Origin: Elmis aenea
Taxonomy: Eukaryota > Arthropoda > Insecta > Coleoptera > Elmidae
Assembly: GCA_947652605.1 (NCBI GenBank)
Contig: OX393576.1
Coordinates: 64,146,966-64,210,965 of the forward strand
Reading direction: 5' to 3'
Length of the DNA: 64,000 nt
Below the pieces are notes generated by a model, which did not search any database, was not told the DNA's origin, and worked only from the letters and a program-made list of their open reading frames with translations. A program made the translations under genes and the position numbers. Positions 35,152 to 47,053 of this stretch are shown piece after piece; positions within the stretch are counted from its first letter, which is position 1; each line of letters starts with the position of its first letter.

Positions 35152-35277
35152 CTTTACTGGCTCCGTCAGGACCTCTAAGAATAGTACACTCTTCTATAGT
35201 TCCAAAGGGCGCGAACAACTGTCTGACATCCTCTTCAGTCTGTTGCTTGCTGAGCATGCCCACGAACAGCTTTCGGT
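35152..35277 (-). CDS. bru3: CELF/Bruno exon: first half of RRM2
   Basis: A 126-bp internal exon on the minus strand, entered in phase 1 after a GCGACCGCAG acceptor and left in phase 1 at a GTAAT donor. It encodes [20 protein letters not shown] followed by [27 protein letters not shown] is the RNP2 strand of the RRM fold. [10 protein letters not shown] and GPDGASKG fit the CELF3-6/bru3 class rather than the bru1/bru2 (CELF1-2) class, which as I recall has NKKL-type residues there. RNP1 begins with the last residues of this exon and finishes on the exon at 19806-19885, so RRM2 is split by a 15.3-kb intron. No stop or frameshift is seen; the conservation shows it is functional. Confidence 0.96.
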
Positions 35278-35975
35278 CTGCGGTCGCAAAACAAAGCTGT
35301 TAGTCCACTGTCCCACACCAAATACACACATAAACATTACTAACGCAGGTGCAATTCCATATAATCGTCGGCTAATATTGACATTGAAGGTACGAGCATA
35401 GGAGCTAGCGATCGATGTTACCGGAGCTATTTATTGAAGGGTCGACTGGGGAGGGATTTTCAGGAAGACTGGTTTGGCGTAATTGGATCAAAGTCGCTTT
35501 CTAAATCAGAGACGGGCTGTAATGAAAGGATGATCCAAAGGGAGCCTGTGCGGACGCCGCCACGACGCATCATCATCGGCAGATGCGGCCATCTTTTACC
35601 CGCCTCGCGGTGATTATGGGCAATAGGCCGGCCACTAAGATAATGGACGAGCAATTTAGAAGATGTTCGAAACTTTGCCATCCAATCGTTGCGAGTGTAT
35701 CAAATGATCGCGTCAATGAATTCAATAAATTTGCCGATGATATTGTGTTAACCGAAACTGTTCGTCTGTAAAAGCCGAAGAGATGCTTTTTAACTGTAGT
35801 TTTATTAAAAAAAAAAAACATGCTTCAATTATTTAAGTGATTCATTTAATAATGTAAAAAAACGTCGTATATCTGATGCATAATATGCTATAAAGGATTT
35901 CCACTGACAGACTAGAGTATTGAAAATTGTCCAATATTTTTGCAAGATTTTCTTCATAAGAACCTCGATTTAAAT
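35278..35975. other. Intron sequence just 5' of the RRM2 exon in transcript direction
   Basis: 35330-35720 is richer in GC than the intron average and carries no repeat I can identify. It may hold conserved splicing or enhancer sequence because it abuts the exon, but I see no specific motif. Confidence 0.35.
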
Positions 35976-36291
35976 CGTATTGCCAGATAAAAGTTAACAC
36001 CTCTATAAAATGCGAATTACAAGTTTTTAAATTAAGTTTCACGGTTTTTTCTATCTAGTATACTATGTTTCCAGGACTTGTATATAAAAAAAAAGTATTT
36101 ACATCATTTTACATTAATTATTACCTTAATTGTTTTACATTTGTTGAGCAAAACCATAATGTTGTACACTTACTAGCATTTAAATTTTTACCAAAATATT
36201 TAATTTTCTTGATTTTGTAATATAAACAAAGTTAATTGAAATCGTTTTATTATTATTACTTAAAATACTAAAATAAACAAATAAATGCATT

Positions 36292-37411
36292 TTAATATTT
36301 GGTGTAGCCTCCTTTTGCATCGATAACAGATTGAATTCTTCGAGGCATCGACTTAATTAAATTTTTGCAATATTCAATAGAAATGTCGTTATACCAAGTG
36401 TCTTTAATTGCTTGATGGAATTCTAGTTTATTTTTTGGTCTTCTCCTTGCAACTTTTAACTTCATATAAGCCCAGCAGTGCCCGATGGGGTTTAAATCAG
36501 GACTGTTACCTGGCCAAGCCAAGGTCTGCAACCCTTTTCTAGCAACATAATCTTTTACCTAAATAATATATTAATTAATTTTTATTGTTGTTATTATTAG
36601 GTTGTAATATTGTCAGTGATCATTTAAAAATATAATGCTTACTAATTTTGCACGATGGCAAGGAGATGTGAATCGTCTTGAAAAATGGGTTTTATGATGA
36701 TAGGAAACAACTTGTTAATTGAAGGAATCAAATCCTTTCTTATAGTTTTAATATAGGTTTTTGCATTCATGGAACTTTCCAAAAAGCTTATTTTTCTTAC
36801 TCCGTAGTATGAAACGCCACCCCAAACCATATAACTTAAGGGAAATATATTTTGCGTGACGACACACTGCTCCAAAAAATTTTCCCCTGACTTTCGACGG
36901 ACGTAGCATATACCGTTTGACTGATTTCAATCAAATTTAGACTCATAAGTAAAGATCACTCTCTTCCAATCGTTTTCGGTCCAGTTTTGATGAGCTTTTG
37001 CAAAACTAATCCTAGCCAATCTAATTTTTTTGGTAAGGTCTGGTTTTTTAAGTGGTCTCTTTGCTACTAACAATAAGCCAGCCACTTGAAGCCTTCTTCG
37101 AATGGTGCGATTGCTTATTTCTATTCCATAAAAGTTACACAAATAATTTTGAAGTTCTTTAGACGTCAGTTTGCTATTTTTTTAAACATAAACCAAATGT
37201 CTATCATCTCTTTCTGATGTTATCTTATTTTTCTTTCCTGTCCCAATTTTTCTTGCAACTGTGCCATACAGTCTATTTTAAAAATTTTAATAATTTGAAT
37301 ACTGTCACATTACTACAACCAATTCTTCTTGCTATTTCAAGGGTTGACAGATTTTCATTGTTTAAAGCAAATAATAACGGCTTTTTCATTAGCAGATAGC
37401 TTACGCGCCAT
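36292..37411 (-). pseudogene. Tc1 transposase pseudogene with a probable 84-bp intron
   Basis: The frame begins at ATG 37411 with MARKLSANEKAVIICF. It then shows NLSTLEIARRIGCSNVTVFK (first helix-turn-helix) and RTIRRRLQVAGLLLVAKRPL (second). The first catalytic Asp, normally in TDES, is Tyr here (VIFTYESKF). IFQDD keeps the second Asp. The third, normally NPIE, is Gly (SPDLNPIGHCW). So two of three catalytic residues are gone, besides several frameshifts and stops. Between CHRAKL and VKDYVARKG lies 36559-36642, which starts GTAAGC and ends TTATTTAG on this strand: a likely spliceosomal intron. The C-terminal frame from 36531 to 36292 is open. Confidence 0.9.
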
Positions 37412-37420
37412 ATTACTATA

Positions 37421-38004
37421 CAGGGTGTGTATAAATTGGCGGAAGCGCTACACGTGGCGATTTTCTTCGTAAAATTCAAAGTAGAAAATCTTAATACAAA
37501 AATGTTGTCCCTATGGCCTCAGGAACCATTTAAAAAAACAAAAATTTGGCAACATTGCATCCATTGATTTGCGTTTGGACATTTTTTTATTAGCAATTTT
37601 TACTTAGATATTTATAATATTTATTCGAACTGAAAGCCTTCAGTTCGTAAACATAATTGCATTCTTTTAGGTATCGTCTAATACAAACAAGTAATAATTA
37701 CGAGAAAAACAGAGATGACAGATAATGACAAAGTTGCCATGTGTATTATTTTCATTCAAATCAGTGATTAACACAATATCTAGGAAACATTATTATTCAA
37801 AATGTATGTATATTCCAAATCGCAGCTTTTTCTTTAACAAATATTGAATAATAACCCTTATTAAAAGACTGAATGTCAAAACTTTGAGGACCTCTTGCAG
37901 ACACAGAAAGCATGGTACAACATTTTTGTATTAAGATTTTCGACCTAGAATTTTGCGAAGAACATCGCCACGTGTAGCGCTTCCGCCAATTTATACACAC
38001 CCTG
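37421..38004. mobile_element. 584-bp foldback inserted in the Tc1 element
   Basis: Ends CAGGGTGTGTATAAATTGGC and GCCAATTTATACACACCCTG are exact complements, with arms of about 110 bp through GAAGCGCTACACGTGGCGAT and its complement. TA flanks both sides (37419-37420 and 38005-38006). A related partial copy is at 24045-24562. Non-coding. Confidence 0.9.
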
Positions 38005-38307
38005 TATAAAATAACTACGAGCGATTAAACTGCTATTATCAATAAATGTCAGTCATAAATGAGTGGCATTTGCAGCAATAGTTTACCTAAGACCTCAAAA
38101 CATAGTGTACTAGATAGAAAAAACCGTGGAACAAAAATTCCATTGCGAATTTAATTTAAAAACTTGTAATTCGCATTTTATAGAGGTTTTAACTTTTATC
38201 TGGCCAAAACTGTATTTTAGATACGTGAATTGGTAAATTGATTTATTCATTATTATAAAGCAGATTAATTAAATAATCCCTAATCCTTTTCGGACAGACT
38301 CTTGTAG

Positions 38308-38427
38308 AAATGCTAGATCGGTTTCAAGACCATCTTTTCATCGCCAATAGCTTTCTAATTTATCGGTTAATAAGATTGCTACAACCGAAGAAATAAGAGT
38401 CTTGAAACTGATCTAGCATTTCTACAG
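38308..38427. repeat. 120-nt hairpin with a 27-bp stem
   Basis: GTAGAAATGCTAGATCGGTT+TCAAGAC (38308-38334) pairs with GTCTTGAAACTGATCTAGCA+TTTCTAC (38401-38427). There is one mismatch, which is a G-U pair in one transcript strand. The loop is about 66 nt. It could be a MITE remnant or a small-RNA hairpin; the long loop is unusual for an insect pre-miRNA. Confidence 0.7.
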
Positions 38428-38639
38428 GGACCTTTGGAAAAAAAATTGATTTTTAATTAAAATTATTTACGTAAAACACGATTTGGTATCATCAATAACA
38501 CGTGTAGTTTCTTTATCTAAATTGAGTTTACTTCAAGATACACAAATAGATGGTCCGCACACAAACCTTTTTCTGTATTGAATGTTATGGTGTATTTTAG
38601 TGTTATTGAAGAAGGTACTTGGGCTGGTGGAAAAGAGTA

Positions 38640-39210
38640 TGAAAGCTAAAGGCTGGTTATAGGGTATGGGGTACATGACAGTGCTCTGGTAGTGGCGTTG
38701 TACACACGCGGCGGTACACTCACCATATACTTACCGGCCCCATACACCTAACGTGCTGGGGGCCAGTACAGGTACTTCCAAAACCCGCAAGTGTATATAC
38801 AAGCAAGCCTGTGCAGGTTTCTAGAAATAGCTGTACGTACGATTAGACATGGAAACGCACTATACATCCAAGGTACACAACGTCTAGACATACATCGAAC
38901 GAACGAGCTGATCATGGCTGCACAGGAACAACGCACTACATAGTCTAATACGCACGACACTGTCACATCGCCACAACAAGGACAGGACGTGGTCTTACTT
39001 GACCGGGTCCGGGCGGGGGCAGGGAGCTAGCTATCTCCTCGTTACCTTGCCCCTACTTCCAGGAGACTCCGCCGCAGCTGCCGACCGCCATCGCGAGCTC
39101 TGCAATGAGAACAGAACTAGCAGGCGGCGTCACGGGCGGCGGGCTCGGGTCGGCTCTAAATGCTACCCTAGATATCAGAATAAATACACTATCTCATCCA
39201 CGTTTTAACA
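38640..39210. other. GC- and CpG-rich intronic block
   Basis: In an otherwise AT-rich window this block has many CG dinucleotides (for example GGGCGGCGGGCTCGGGTCGG near 39134). On the minus strand CCGGTAAGTATATG at about 38736 is a strong donor-like site. In phase 1, needed to join the RRM2 exon, the codons just before it contain a stop, so it cannot be a coding alternative exon from a nearby ATG. It could be a 5' untranslated exon or promoter; neither is shown. Confidence 0.4.
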
Positions 39211-39627
39211 TTAAGAGGAAACACGATCAAAGAACAAAAAAATAACCTGCAGGTTTCCTCCTTAAGATAGGTATAGTTCGCGGCAAAGACAATTCTTAAG
39301 GAAAACTTTTATAAGAGTTTCCCGCAGTTGACGCTAAACGATGAGCGCTCCAAAGAGATTCGAAATAGTAATTACTTAATTAGAAGGCCTGGAAAGGAGA
39401 GAAAATTAAGCTAATGACAAAGTCTTTAATGCAGCACATGGCTTATATCAAAGTAGATATCAAAATTTAATTACAGCCAATAATGACCTAATCAATCAGC
39501 CACAACTACCGTATATTCTGTAATTGTGTATTAGTTTTAATGATCCCACGAAAGATGACCGCATGCATAGCTATTATTTTTTATTAACATTTCAGAGTGC
39601 AGAATAACTGAAATCACATCGGAAATA

Positions 39628-40841
39628 CAGAGTGTCCCAAAAGTTCAGCGTCTTTTAGCAAAACAAGATGAGTTATTCACAAATGTCTACAGAGACACGA
39701 TTTTACGTATATTTTTATACCAAAAACAAGTATTTTTGAAATTATAAATGTTTTTTTTTTTTTAAATTACTAGAAAACTTTTCCCAATTAATCACAAATT
39801 TTTGTTCCTTAAATGAAATTGTTTTCACGGGAATATTTTCGTATACAGGATGTACCAGATTACATTTCCGGCATGGGGATCTCGCTTATTATAAGAGATA
39901 CAGATTTGTCTAAATTAGATGAATTACTTCTTATTATAAGAGGAGCCACAATCAGTTTTTAAATGTACAAAATTTCTTGTGCTTCAGCAGTTAAACCAAA
40001 AAATATGAAAATGTCGATTTTTTTCTCTAATTACTTTTTTGTCTTAATCACTAAATCAATTTTATTTGTATATTCTGAAGGTACTTTCTGATTAAGAATG
40101 TAACTATTATCTTAGATTGTTTTTATCACATTTAATTTAAGAGATATTACCCCAACTCAAGTTGGCTTTGGAATAGTTTGATGTGTTTTTTTATAAATAA
40201 CTCAGGAACTCAAGAAAAACCGCATTTTACCGATATTATTCCAAGTTAGCCCTGTAACGTATTAAACGGGCAAGTTGACTTTGGAATAGTGAAATGAGTT
40301 TTTCCTGATTTTGTGACTTATTTATTACATATGATATATCGCTAGAAAAAGAAAAAAAAAAGCACATCGAACTTTGCCAAAGCCAACTTGACCGCCCATA
40401 AAAAAAAAGTTAGGGGTAATATCTCAAAAATAAACAGCGATAGAAAAAATCTAAGATAATAGTTACATGCTACATAAAAAAGTACCTTGAGACGGTACAA
40501 ATGAAATTGATTGAGACAAAAAAGTTATGACAGAAAAAACAAATTGGACATTTTCATGTTTTTTGCTATAACATCTGAAGTACGAGGAATTTTGTACTTT
40601 TAAAAATTGATTGTGGCTTCTCTCATACTACGGAATAACTCATCTAATTTGAACAAACCATATGCGAGATCCCTATGCTGGAAATATAATCTGGGACACC
40701 CTGTATATCATAGATTGTCTATCTTTATGCCAAATACAAGTATTTTCAACAAAATCCATATGAGCTGAAAATAAAAATCCAAATTATTTAAAAAAAAAAA
40801 ATGTCTTCTCGTATTATGCAGACTTTTGAGTCACTCTGTAC
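39628..40841. mobile_element. Outer foldback element holding another foldback
   Basis: The left end ACAGAGTGTCCCAAAAGT and the right end ACTTTTGAGTCACTCTGT are inverted repeats. TTTATACCAAAAACAAGTAT (left) pairs in order with ATGCCAAATACAAGTATTTT-type sequence on the right, in part also as a direct relationship. The element is mostly displaced by the nested foldback at 39846-40703. Arm structure outside the nested part is weak. Confidence 0.55.
39846..40703. mobile_element. 858-bp foldback with CAGGATGTACCAGATTA ends
   Basis: CAGGATGTACCAGATTACAT and ATATAATCTGGGACACCCTG are inverted, followed by GCATGGGGATCTCGC and GCGAGATCCCTATGC. Arms continue through TCATCTAATTT-type, CAAAATTTCTTGTGCTTCAG and ACTTTTTTGTCTTAATCA words to a centre near 40270. 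TA flanks both sides (39844-39845 and 40704-40705). Non-coding. Confidence 0.85.
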
Positions 40842-41870
40842 CACAAAAAAGATAACAAGCTTGTAAATATTTAACTACGAAGTACGTGTGAAATATTACT
40901 TTAATTAATAAAGTTGGTAAGTCAGCGACTAAAAAAAAATCAATTTTCAAAGGATTAACTGACTTACGAGTTGTTTTATCGTCATTGCCAGCAACATAAA
41001 GTTATTATATCAGGCGTTCTTATTGGTTTTAGGGCTATTAACACAACATATAAAAGAAATAACCATTCGGATATCATTTCTTAAGTAATTCTGGAGTTCA
41101 TTTATTTACAAGAAACGACATTATAATTTGATCATAATCTATCATTAATTTGATTAGATTAAGTGATTTTATTGCCACTATAATTTAGTAGTCTTTGTTT
41201 TATTGAAGCATAGTATGTAGGTAATTCGTTTTAAAAATATCTACAAGCATAAACATTACTGAAAATTAAAATGGAACTGTTAAGCTTTTTTTAAATCGAA
41301 TATTGCATCGTAAAAGTCATCAAACTTAAACATTCTTGCATGCTTGAATACAAGTTGATCAAGACCACGTACATAATTTGATTAAATTTAGAATATCCAG
41401 ATTTAGTTTATGAATTGTCGTTACCATATCCCTAATTTTTAATGCTAAAAATGTACCTACATAAAAAGAAAGAGTTGTATGATCTCAATTTGGTTTCAAA
41501 TGTTAAACTCCTGCGTGAACAGAAAACAAACGATTCAGACGGTATAAAAAAGGGTCTGCAAATGCACAAAGAAAAATTTCACAACTTACTGAAAAAAACC
41601 CATTAAGAGCCAAGCAGTAACTTTTGAAGAAACTTGATTATTAAAATATTTTCTGTGTTAGTTTTCGACGATGCATTTTTACTGTTTTATAATAAATTAA
41701 TTCTGTTCTATAAAACTTAATCCATGAATTTATTTTGATTATAAAAGAGCTTTTTTTTCACCTCTAAGCTCTAAACTATCCATGGACCAAATGTATGTGG
41801 GGTTTCAATAAAATAAGAGTTATTGCAACCGGAACAATAGAAAATTATTGCAATCTGCATGATACATAAA
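40842..41870. other. Intron sequence, nothing recognised
   Basis: AT-rich sequence without conserved exon, long open frame or paired repeat. Confidence 0.35.
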
Positions 41871-42080
41871 GTCTGTTCTACAAAATGGGCCCAAGACTAC
41901 AGCGACTTCAATTGTGATTTAACCATCAACAAACCATATATATTATTAAATGGGACAGTATTAGCTACAAGTTGGCGATAAAAAATATTCCATACCTTTT
42001 GGACACACTGTATATGGTTTGTTGATGGTTAAATCACAATTGAAGTCGCTATAGTCTTGGGACCATTTTGTATAACAGAC
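41871..42080. mobile_element. 210-bp palindromic MITE
   Basis: Arms of about 70 bp: GTCTGTTCTACAAAATGGGC at the left pairs with ACCATTTTGTATAACAGAC at the right. AGCGACTTCAATTGTGATTT and AACCATCAACAAACCATATA pair with their complements. The spacer is about 60 bp. No target duplication is clear. Confidence 0.85.
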
Positions 42081-42750
42081 GTATAATGGAAAGCTTATAA
42101 ATGCTCCACCATCAACCAAATTTTTTTAATATTGCTCTATGGGTAACACGATTCCTTTTTTAAAGATGATGAACCTAATGTTTTTTGACAATGGTATTAA
42201 AAAGTACAGCAAATTGCAGATCCTTTTATTAGCACGTGATATTTTTGATTAAATAAAATGTACTTGTCAAACATATAGAACACCTGTAGTGAACCAGCAA
42301 CTAAAATATTTTGCAAATGTATTTAACATTCACCTATAATACGGATGCACTGTCCATAATAACTCTATGTGACGACATATATTATCTAATTAATCTTACA
42401 GAGACGGTTTTGAACACGACAGTATTTCAACTCAATAGAACCACAAATAGGATGAAGCTATGGTAACGACAATCGTTGTATGTGGGTATTCTCATTTATC
42501 AAGAAGTCTCTTATGTTGAGTGTATGAATATTCATTATGTGTGCCGTTGTTTATGACATTCACGCACATTCAAGTCTAGAGCACAACTGAAAGAAAATGT
42601 CAAATGCACACGACATGCATTTAGTTGTCATGAAGATATTATAATAGGCACTATCAAAAATTGTGTTAAATCGTTTAAATCAAGGTACCACAACCCTTAA
42701 AAGGAAGGGTTTGTAGATTAAAAATTTGTTCGCAAAGAAAGGTGACAGTA

Positions 42751-43394
42751 CAGAGTGGTCCAAACTCGATGGGATCACATGGGTATCTCGCTTAATAGTC
42801 AAGATAGAGAAACGGTTAAATTACCAAAAATGTACAGTTTTTTGGGACAAATTTAGAACCGTTTTCAAAAATACTTTATCATTTCCGGGTTTTGAGTTAT
42901 TAGACAAAAACTGTTTTTTTTGTTATCCATATTAATAATGTGTCATATCTATCTTATTGTTGTAAATATCAAATAAGTTTTTAAAGATTATTTTTAGATA
43001 TTTATATGTACATTTTCATAGTGCAAAGGAAAACTTTTTTGCTGTGGCCGTTAAAAAGTTATGACACAAACTTATCTTTTTTTAAATGGAAGCTATAGTT
43101 GGCTATGACCTATAAATTCCTAATTTTTTTTCTTATTCCAGATATATAAGGTTTGATGTAGTTATTTTCAATAATACGCAAGTTGCAAGGTTTTTTTTAA
43201 ATTTTTTTAAGGATGATAAACAAAAGGTAGGCTGTGAAAACAAATAAAAAAAAACAAGAAAAACCGGAAACGATAGAATATATTTGAAAACTATTCCCAA
43301 AAAAATCCTGCACATTTTTGGTAATTTAACCGTTTCTCTATCTTAACTAATAAGCGAGATACCCATGTAATTCCATCGAATTTGGACCACCCTG
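42751..43394. mobile_element. Third copy of the GGTGGTCC foldback family
   Basis: CAGAGTGGTCCAAACTCGAT and ATCGAATTTGGACCACCCTG are inverted and flanked by TA (42749-42750 and 43395-43396). Part of the right arm is missing compared with 23772-25133, so the element is only 644 bp. Confidence 0.85.
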
Positions 43395-44224
43395 TACAAT
43401 AAAAAAAAAAGACTTTGATTGCTTTAATTTTAAAACACTAAAATACTAAAAATTAACCATTAGTTGAGTAGTTAAGTTCTTCAACAATCCAATATTTATC
43501 TAAAAAAAAAAGGTTTTAATGTTTTTTTGACTAAAAACAGCAAATTTTAAACTTACGTATAGCAATAGATTTTTATTTAAACAATTATGAGTTCATTGCT
43601 TTTATTTGTTAGACTTCTATTAACAATAAGAGACAGTGCCGACATTTTCTAAGGGTGTTATTAATGCCCACACAAAAAAAGTCCCAATTTTTAGGCTTAT
43701 TTAAGAAGAATCTTACCCAATGTTGTCCCTGCAGCACCCAACAAGTACGCCACTGGCTCTAATTTATACATACATTGTACTATGTCAACATTTTATAATG
43801 AATTTGAAGTTGGTATTTACATTAACGAGCTGAGTTTACGATAGAACAATTCAAAACGGTTACCAAAACTAATGTACCTATTATGTAAACTGCAGCACAT
43901 AAACGAAAACAGTGTCAAATTTACATGATCTTCATTTCAGCTTTTAAAATCTATTATAGGTGCAGTTTTATTTAACTATGCAACTATTATAATGGTTCTG
44001 CTTTTAACTAATACCGATAAGTAGCAAGAAAACTTTAAAGGCAATTTGGTTCTCGTTAAATATTAAAGGTAAGTCAAATGTGAAATGTTCAACATGAAAA
44101 CTTTTAACATACAACTTTTGAATCATCGTGGAATACATTCAGTACTAGAAAACGTTGAATAAAGCAAGAGTTCAATAATATATTCCCTCAATGTAGACGT
44201 GAAAAATATAACTTCAAGCTTATT

Positions 44225-44662
44225 TTAATAGTATAATTGCAAGAAGTAGAATGTGCTCAAGTTGTGTTGTACTGTATATTGACCTGTCTCGTACCATGTC
44301 TGATAACTGATCTAGACTAATAAATTAGTATTATTTTATTATTAAATCATGTCGATGTGAACTAAATATTATGATCTTTAAATAAAAATGGGCATATTGT
44401 AAACCAACTATATTATCTAGAGTTAATAAAATTGTAAAATCTATTAAGGACAACAAAAAATTGTTTTTTTCCGTTTAGTTGTATATGTCTTATTGATTTT
44501 AAAAAGTATTGACATTCATGTTTTTGTTAATAGTATAATGCAAGAAATATAATGTGCTTAAGTTGTGTTGTACTGTATTTTGACTTGTCTTATATCATGT
44601 CTAAAAAACTGATCTCTCTCAAAGACTAATAAATTATTATTATTATTATTATTATTATTATT
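44225..44662 (+). repeat. Two tandem LINE-like 3' ends with ATT tails
   Basis: The blocks 44225-44345 and 44526-44662 share TAGTATAATTGCAAGAA, GTGTTGTACTGTATATTGAC and CATGTCTGATAACTGATCT-like words, then ACTAATAAATTA. The second ends in (ATT)n at 44633-44662 and the first in a short, degenerate ATT run. The pattern fits 5'-truncated non-LTR retrotransposon tails. No coding part remains. Confidence 0.6.
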
Positions 44663-45869
44663 TTAACTTATAAAATTTGAACAAGCGTATTACAGTACAA
44701 TCGAAATTAAATTTAAGTTGAAGACTAAGCCGTCCCTTACTTAACTTTGCAGTGTTTTGTCTAGCACCAACCACAGAATAAAAGATTATATTATTGTCTA
44801 AAATATAAAGGGTGATGTCAAATATAATTAAGGTCACAATTAAATTGTACTTAACTTGCCAAGTAAAAGCTGCTTAGTTGGGAATTTTATTCTTTTATTG
44901 AGGTTAGCACGAAAAAACACGTCCAGACTTGGACGTTTGAAAAATACAGAGGGATTTAATGAATATTTACAAGAATATTATAAATCAAACCATATAAAAA
45001 TTTTACAGCAAAAAGTGACCTAAATTATTAAAAAATTACAACGATTAAGTAATAAAATAAATTCAAAATGTTTAATTTTTGATAAATTAGAATCATGTTA
45101 CTTATTTTTTATTAAATTTGCTATACTAATACAGAAATTGGCTATTGAGACACTTTATTACAGTGGCTAATTGATGTTGCATTAATTTTGCTCTTATTTA
45201 CTAATTATAAGACATTTATTGATCTTCAAGACTGCTCTAAGTAAAATAATAATTCAATTTTAATACTTTCGAACTACTTAAACGTAATTCGTTTGAAGTG
45301 CTGGAAACTTATTGTGCTTTATAGTTTAAGTAAAACTTTATACTTACGAAAAGTGGGTAATCGTTACTAAATACTTCTCAGCAAAAGAAAAATCGTTTTA
45401 GTTTAGAAAAGTCAGTGTTTTGAGAATGCACCGATACTAGTGTACAAAATGACCATTAGGTAGTGGTTTGTAATTACCAGAGTGAATATTTATATTGTTG
45501 AAATAAACCTATTAAAATAATCTTTTTTTACATGACAAAACATCTCTTTATAATAAATAAATGGAAAACCAATGGCGTTACCAGACAATATGCAGATGTT
45601 TTATAAATAACATATCATTGCATCTAAAAAAAAATCATTTTTGACAATAACACTGAACATTATTCATAAATAAGTAGAGTACTAAACTTTGAATTTTGTT
45701 AAAGATAAAATACGATTTTGTTGGTACTTTATCACTTAATTAAAACTTGTAAAATTGAAGTTTTGAGCGTCCACAGACATTAGATAAGGCGGCATCTCAA
45801 CAAAGAAACCAATTGTTTAATAATGTTACGTAAACTAATTTCTGTGGAACATGAAAATTACTTTAAATA
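44663..45869. other. Intron sequence, nothing recognised
   Basis: AT-rich, no conserved exon or long repeat pair seen. Confidence 0.35.
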
Positions 45870-45871
45870 TA

Positions 45872-46883
45872 CCGGGTGTAAACAAAGTGTTGTACACCCC
45901 TTTTTTCCTTTAGTTTTGATTTTAAATTAATGGAATTTTAGACAGATGATATGTGCAAAAAACTGGATTTTTTAAGTTCATGCACACAATTGTTTCACTT
46001 CCGGTTTCGCCGGAAATGACTCCAACTTTGTTATTTTAAATGTAATATTTTTACATTTTCGGAAAGAGGAAGCCATTTTGGATATAACTGGTTGGATATA
46101 TTGGTTAATTTTTATAACCTTAAATAATTTTTGAACCAAAATTGAATTTTTTATTAAGTTTTAATTTAATGACTGTAATCATTTTTCTATCACCGCAATG
46201 ACGAACAAACACGTAAACAAGCATTTGTTTGTTTCCACAGCGATCTTTCGCGGCACCTTTGTTTTTGTTTTTTGCAGTTATGCACAGTGTACCTACTGCG
46301 ATTAACAGGATTTCTTAATAAAACTTTACAATAATTTAAAGTTTTTGAAGCAGACTCTTACTATAAATACAAGTTATTGGTATCGATGGATTCGTTAGAA
46401 GCTGCTTCATTTAAATAATCGCTTGTACCACCATAGTTCTACTCAAAAAAAAATGTTTTTTTTTGTCAAAAAACCGATTCCGCAACCTTCAAAGCCTATT
46501 AAAGTAACCCAAATGTCAATTAAAATTTACAAAAACATTTTTTGGACAATTGTTGACATAATAAAGTTCAATGTATGCAAGTCACGGCACACTTAATAAA
46601 AAATTAAATTTCGGTTCAAAAACTATTTCAGGTTGTAAAATTGAACCAAAATAGTGCAGTTGTATCCAAAATCGCTTCCTCTTCCCAAAAATGTAAAAAT
46701 ATACAAGGTGTTCCATTTGAAATAACAAAGTTGGAGTCGTTTCCGGCGATACCGGAAGTGAAACAATTGTGTGGATGTGTTTAAAAAAACAGTTTTTTTG
46801 CACATACTGTATTTCTAATATTTTATTCATTTAAAATCAAAATTAAAGAAAAAAAGGGGCTATACCACACTTTATTTACCCGG
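45872..46883. mobile_element. 1.01-kb foldback with CCGGGTGTAAA ends
   Basis: CCGGGTGTAAA and TTTACCCGG are inverted, directly flanked by TA (45870-45871 and 46884-46885). Arms of about 300 bp share ACACCCCTTTTTTCCTTTAG, CACTTCCGGTTTCGCCGGAA and GGAAAGAGGAAGCCATTTTG with their complements. The centre, about 46180-46520, is single-copy. A shorter relative is at 20793-21454. Non-coding. Confidence 0.9.
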
Positions 46884-47053
46884 TATAATGAAATGTTTTA
46901 AAGAAGGACTTTAGTTTTAGGTTAAATCTTTAATCTTTTACAAAATTCAAAGTTTTTTCGTCTACTAGATGCATTTAAAATACACCCGTTACAAAGGAAT
47001 TTAATAGTTAGAAATTTTAATCTGAAGAAAATTATATTCTAAGCAAATCTTAC

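Larger units (their letters stand above)
35976..38212. mobile_element. Tc1-like transposon with long TIRs, interrupted by a foldback
   Basis: Inverted ends of about 85-100 bp share GCCAGATAAAAGTTAACACC, ATGCGAATTACAAGTTTTTA and CACGGTTTTTTCTATCTAGT with their complements at 38070-38212. The right copy has about 17 extra bases between the second and third of these. The transposase lies inside on the minus strand, and the foldback 37421-38004 sits in its 5' untranslated part. Without that insertion the element would be about 1.65 kb, a normal Tc1 size. Confidence 0.85.

Noticed and set aside
38736..38966. Alternative coding first exon joined to the RRM2 exon
   Set aside because: The donor-like site is good, but in the phase needed to join 35277 a TAG lies four codons before the splice and no ATG follows it.
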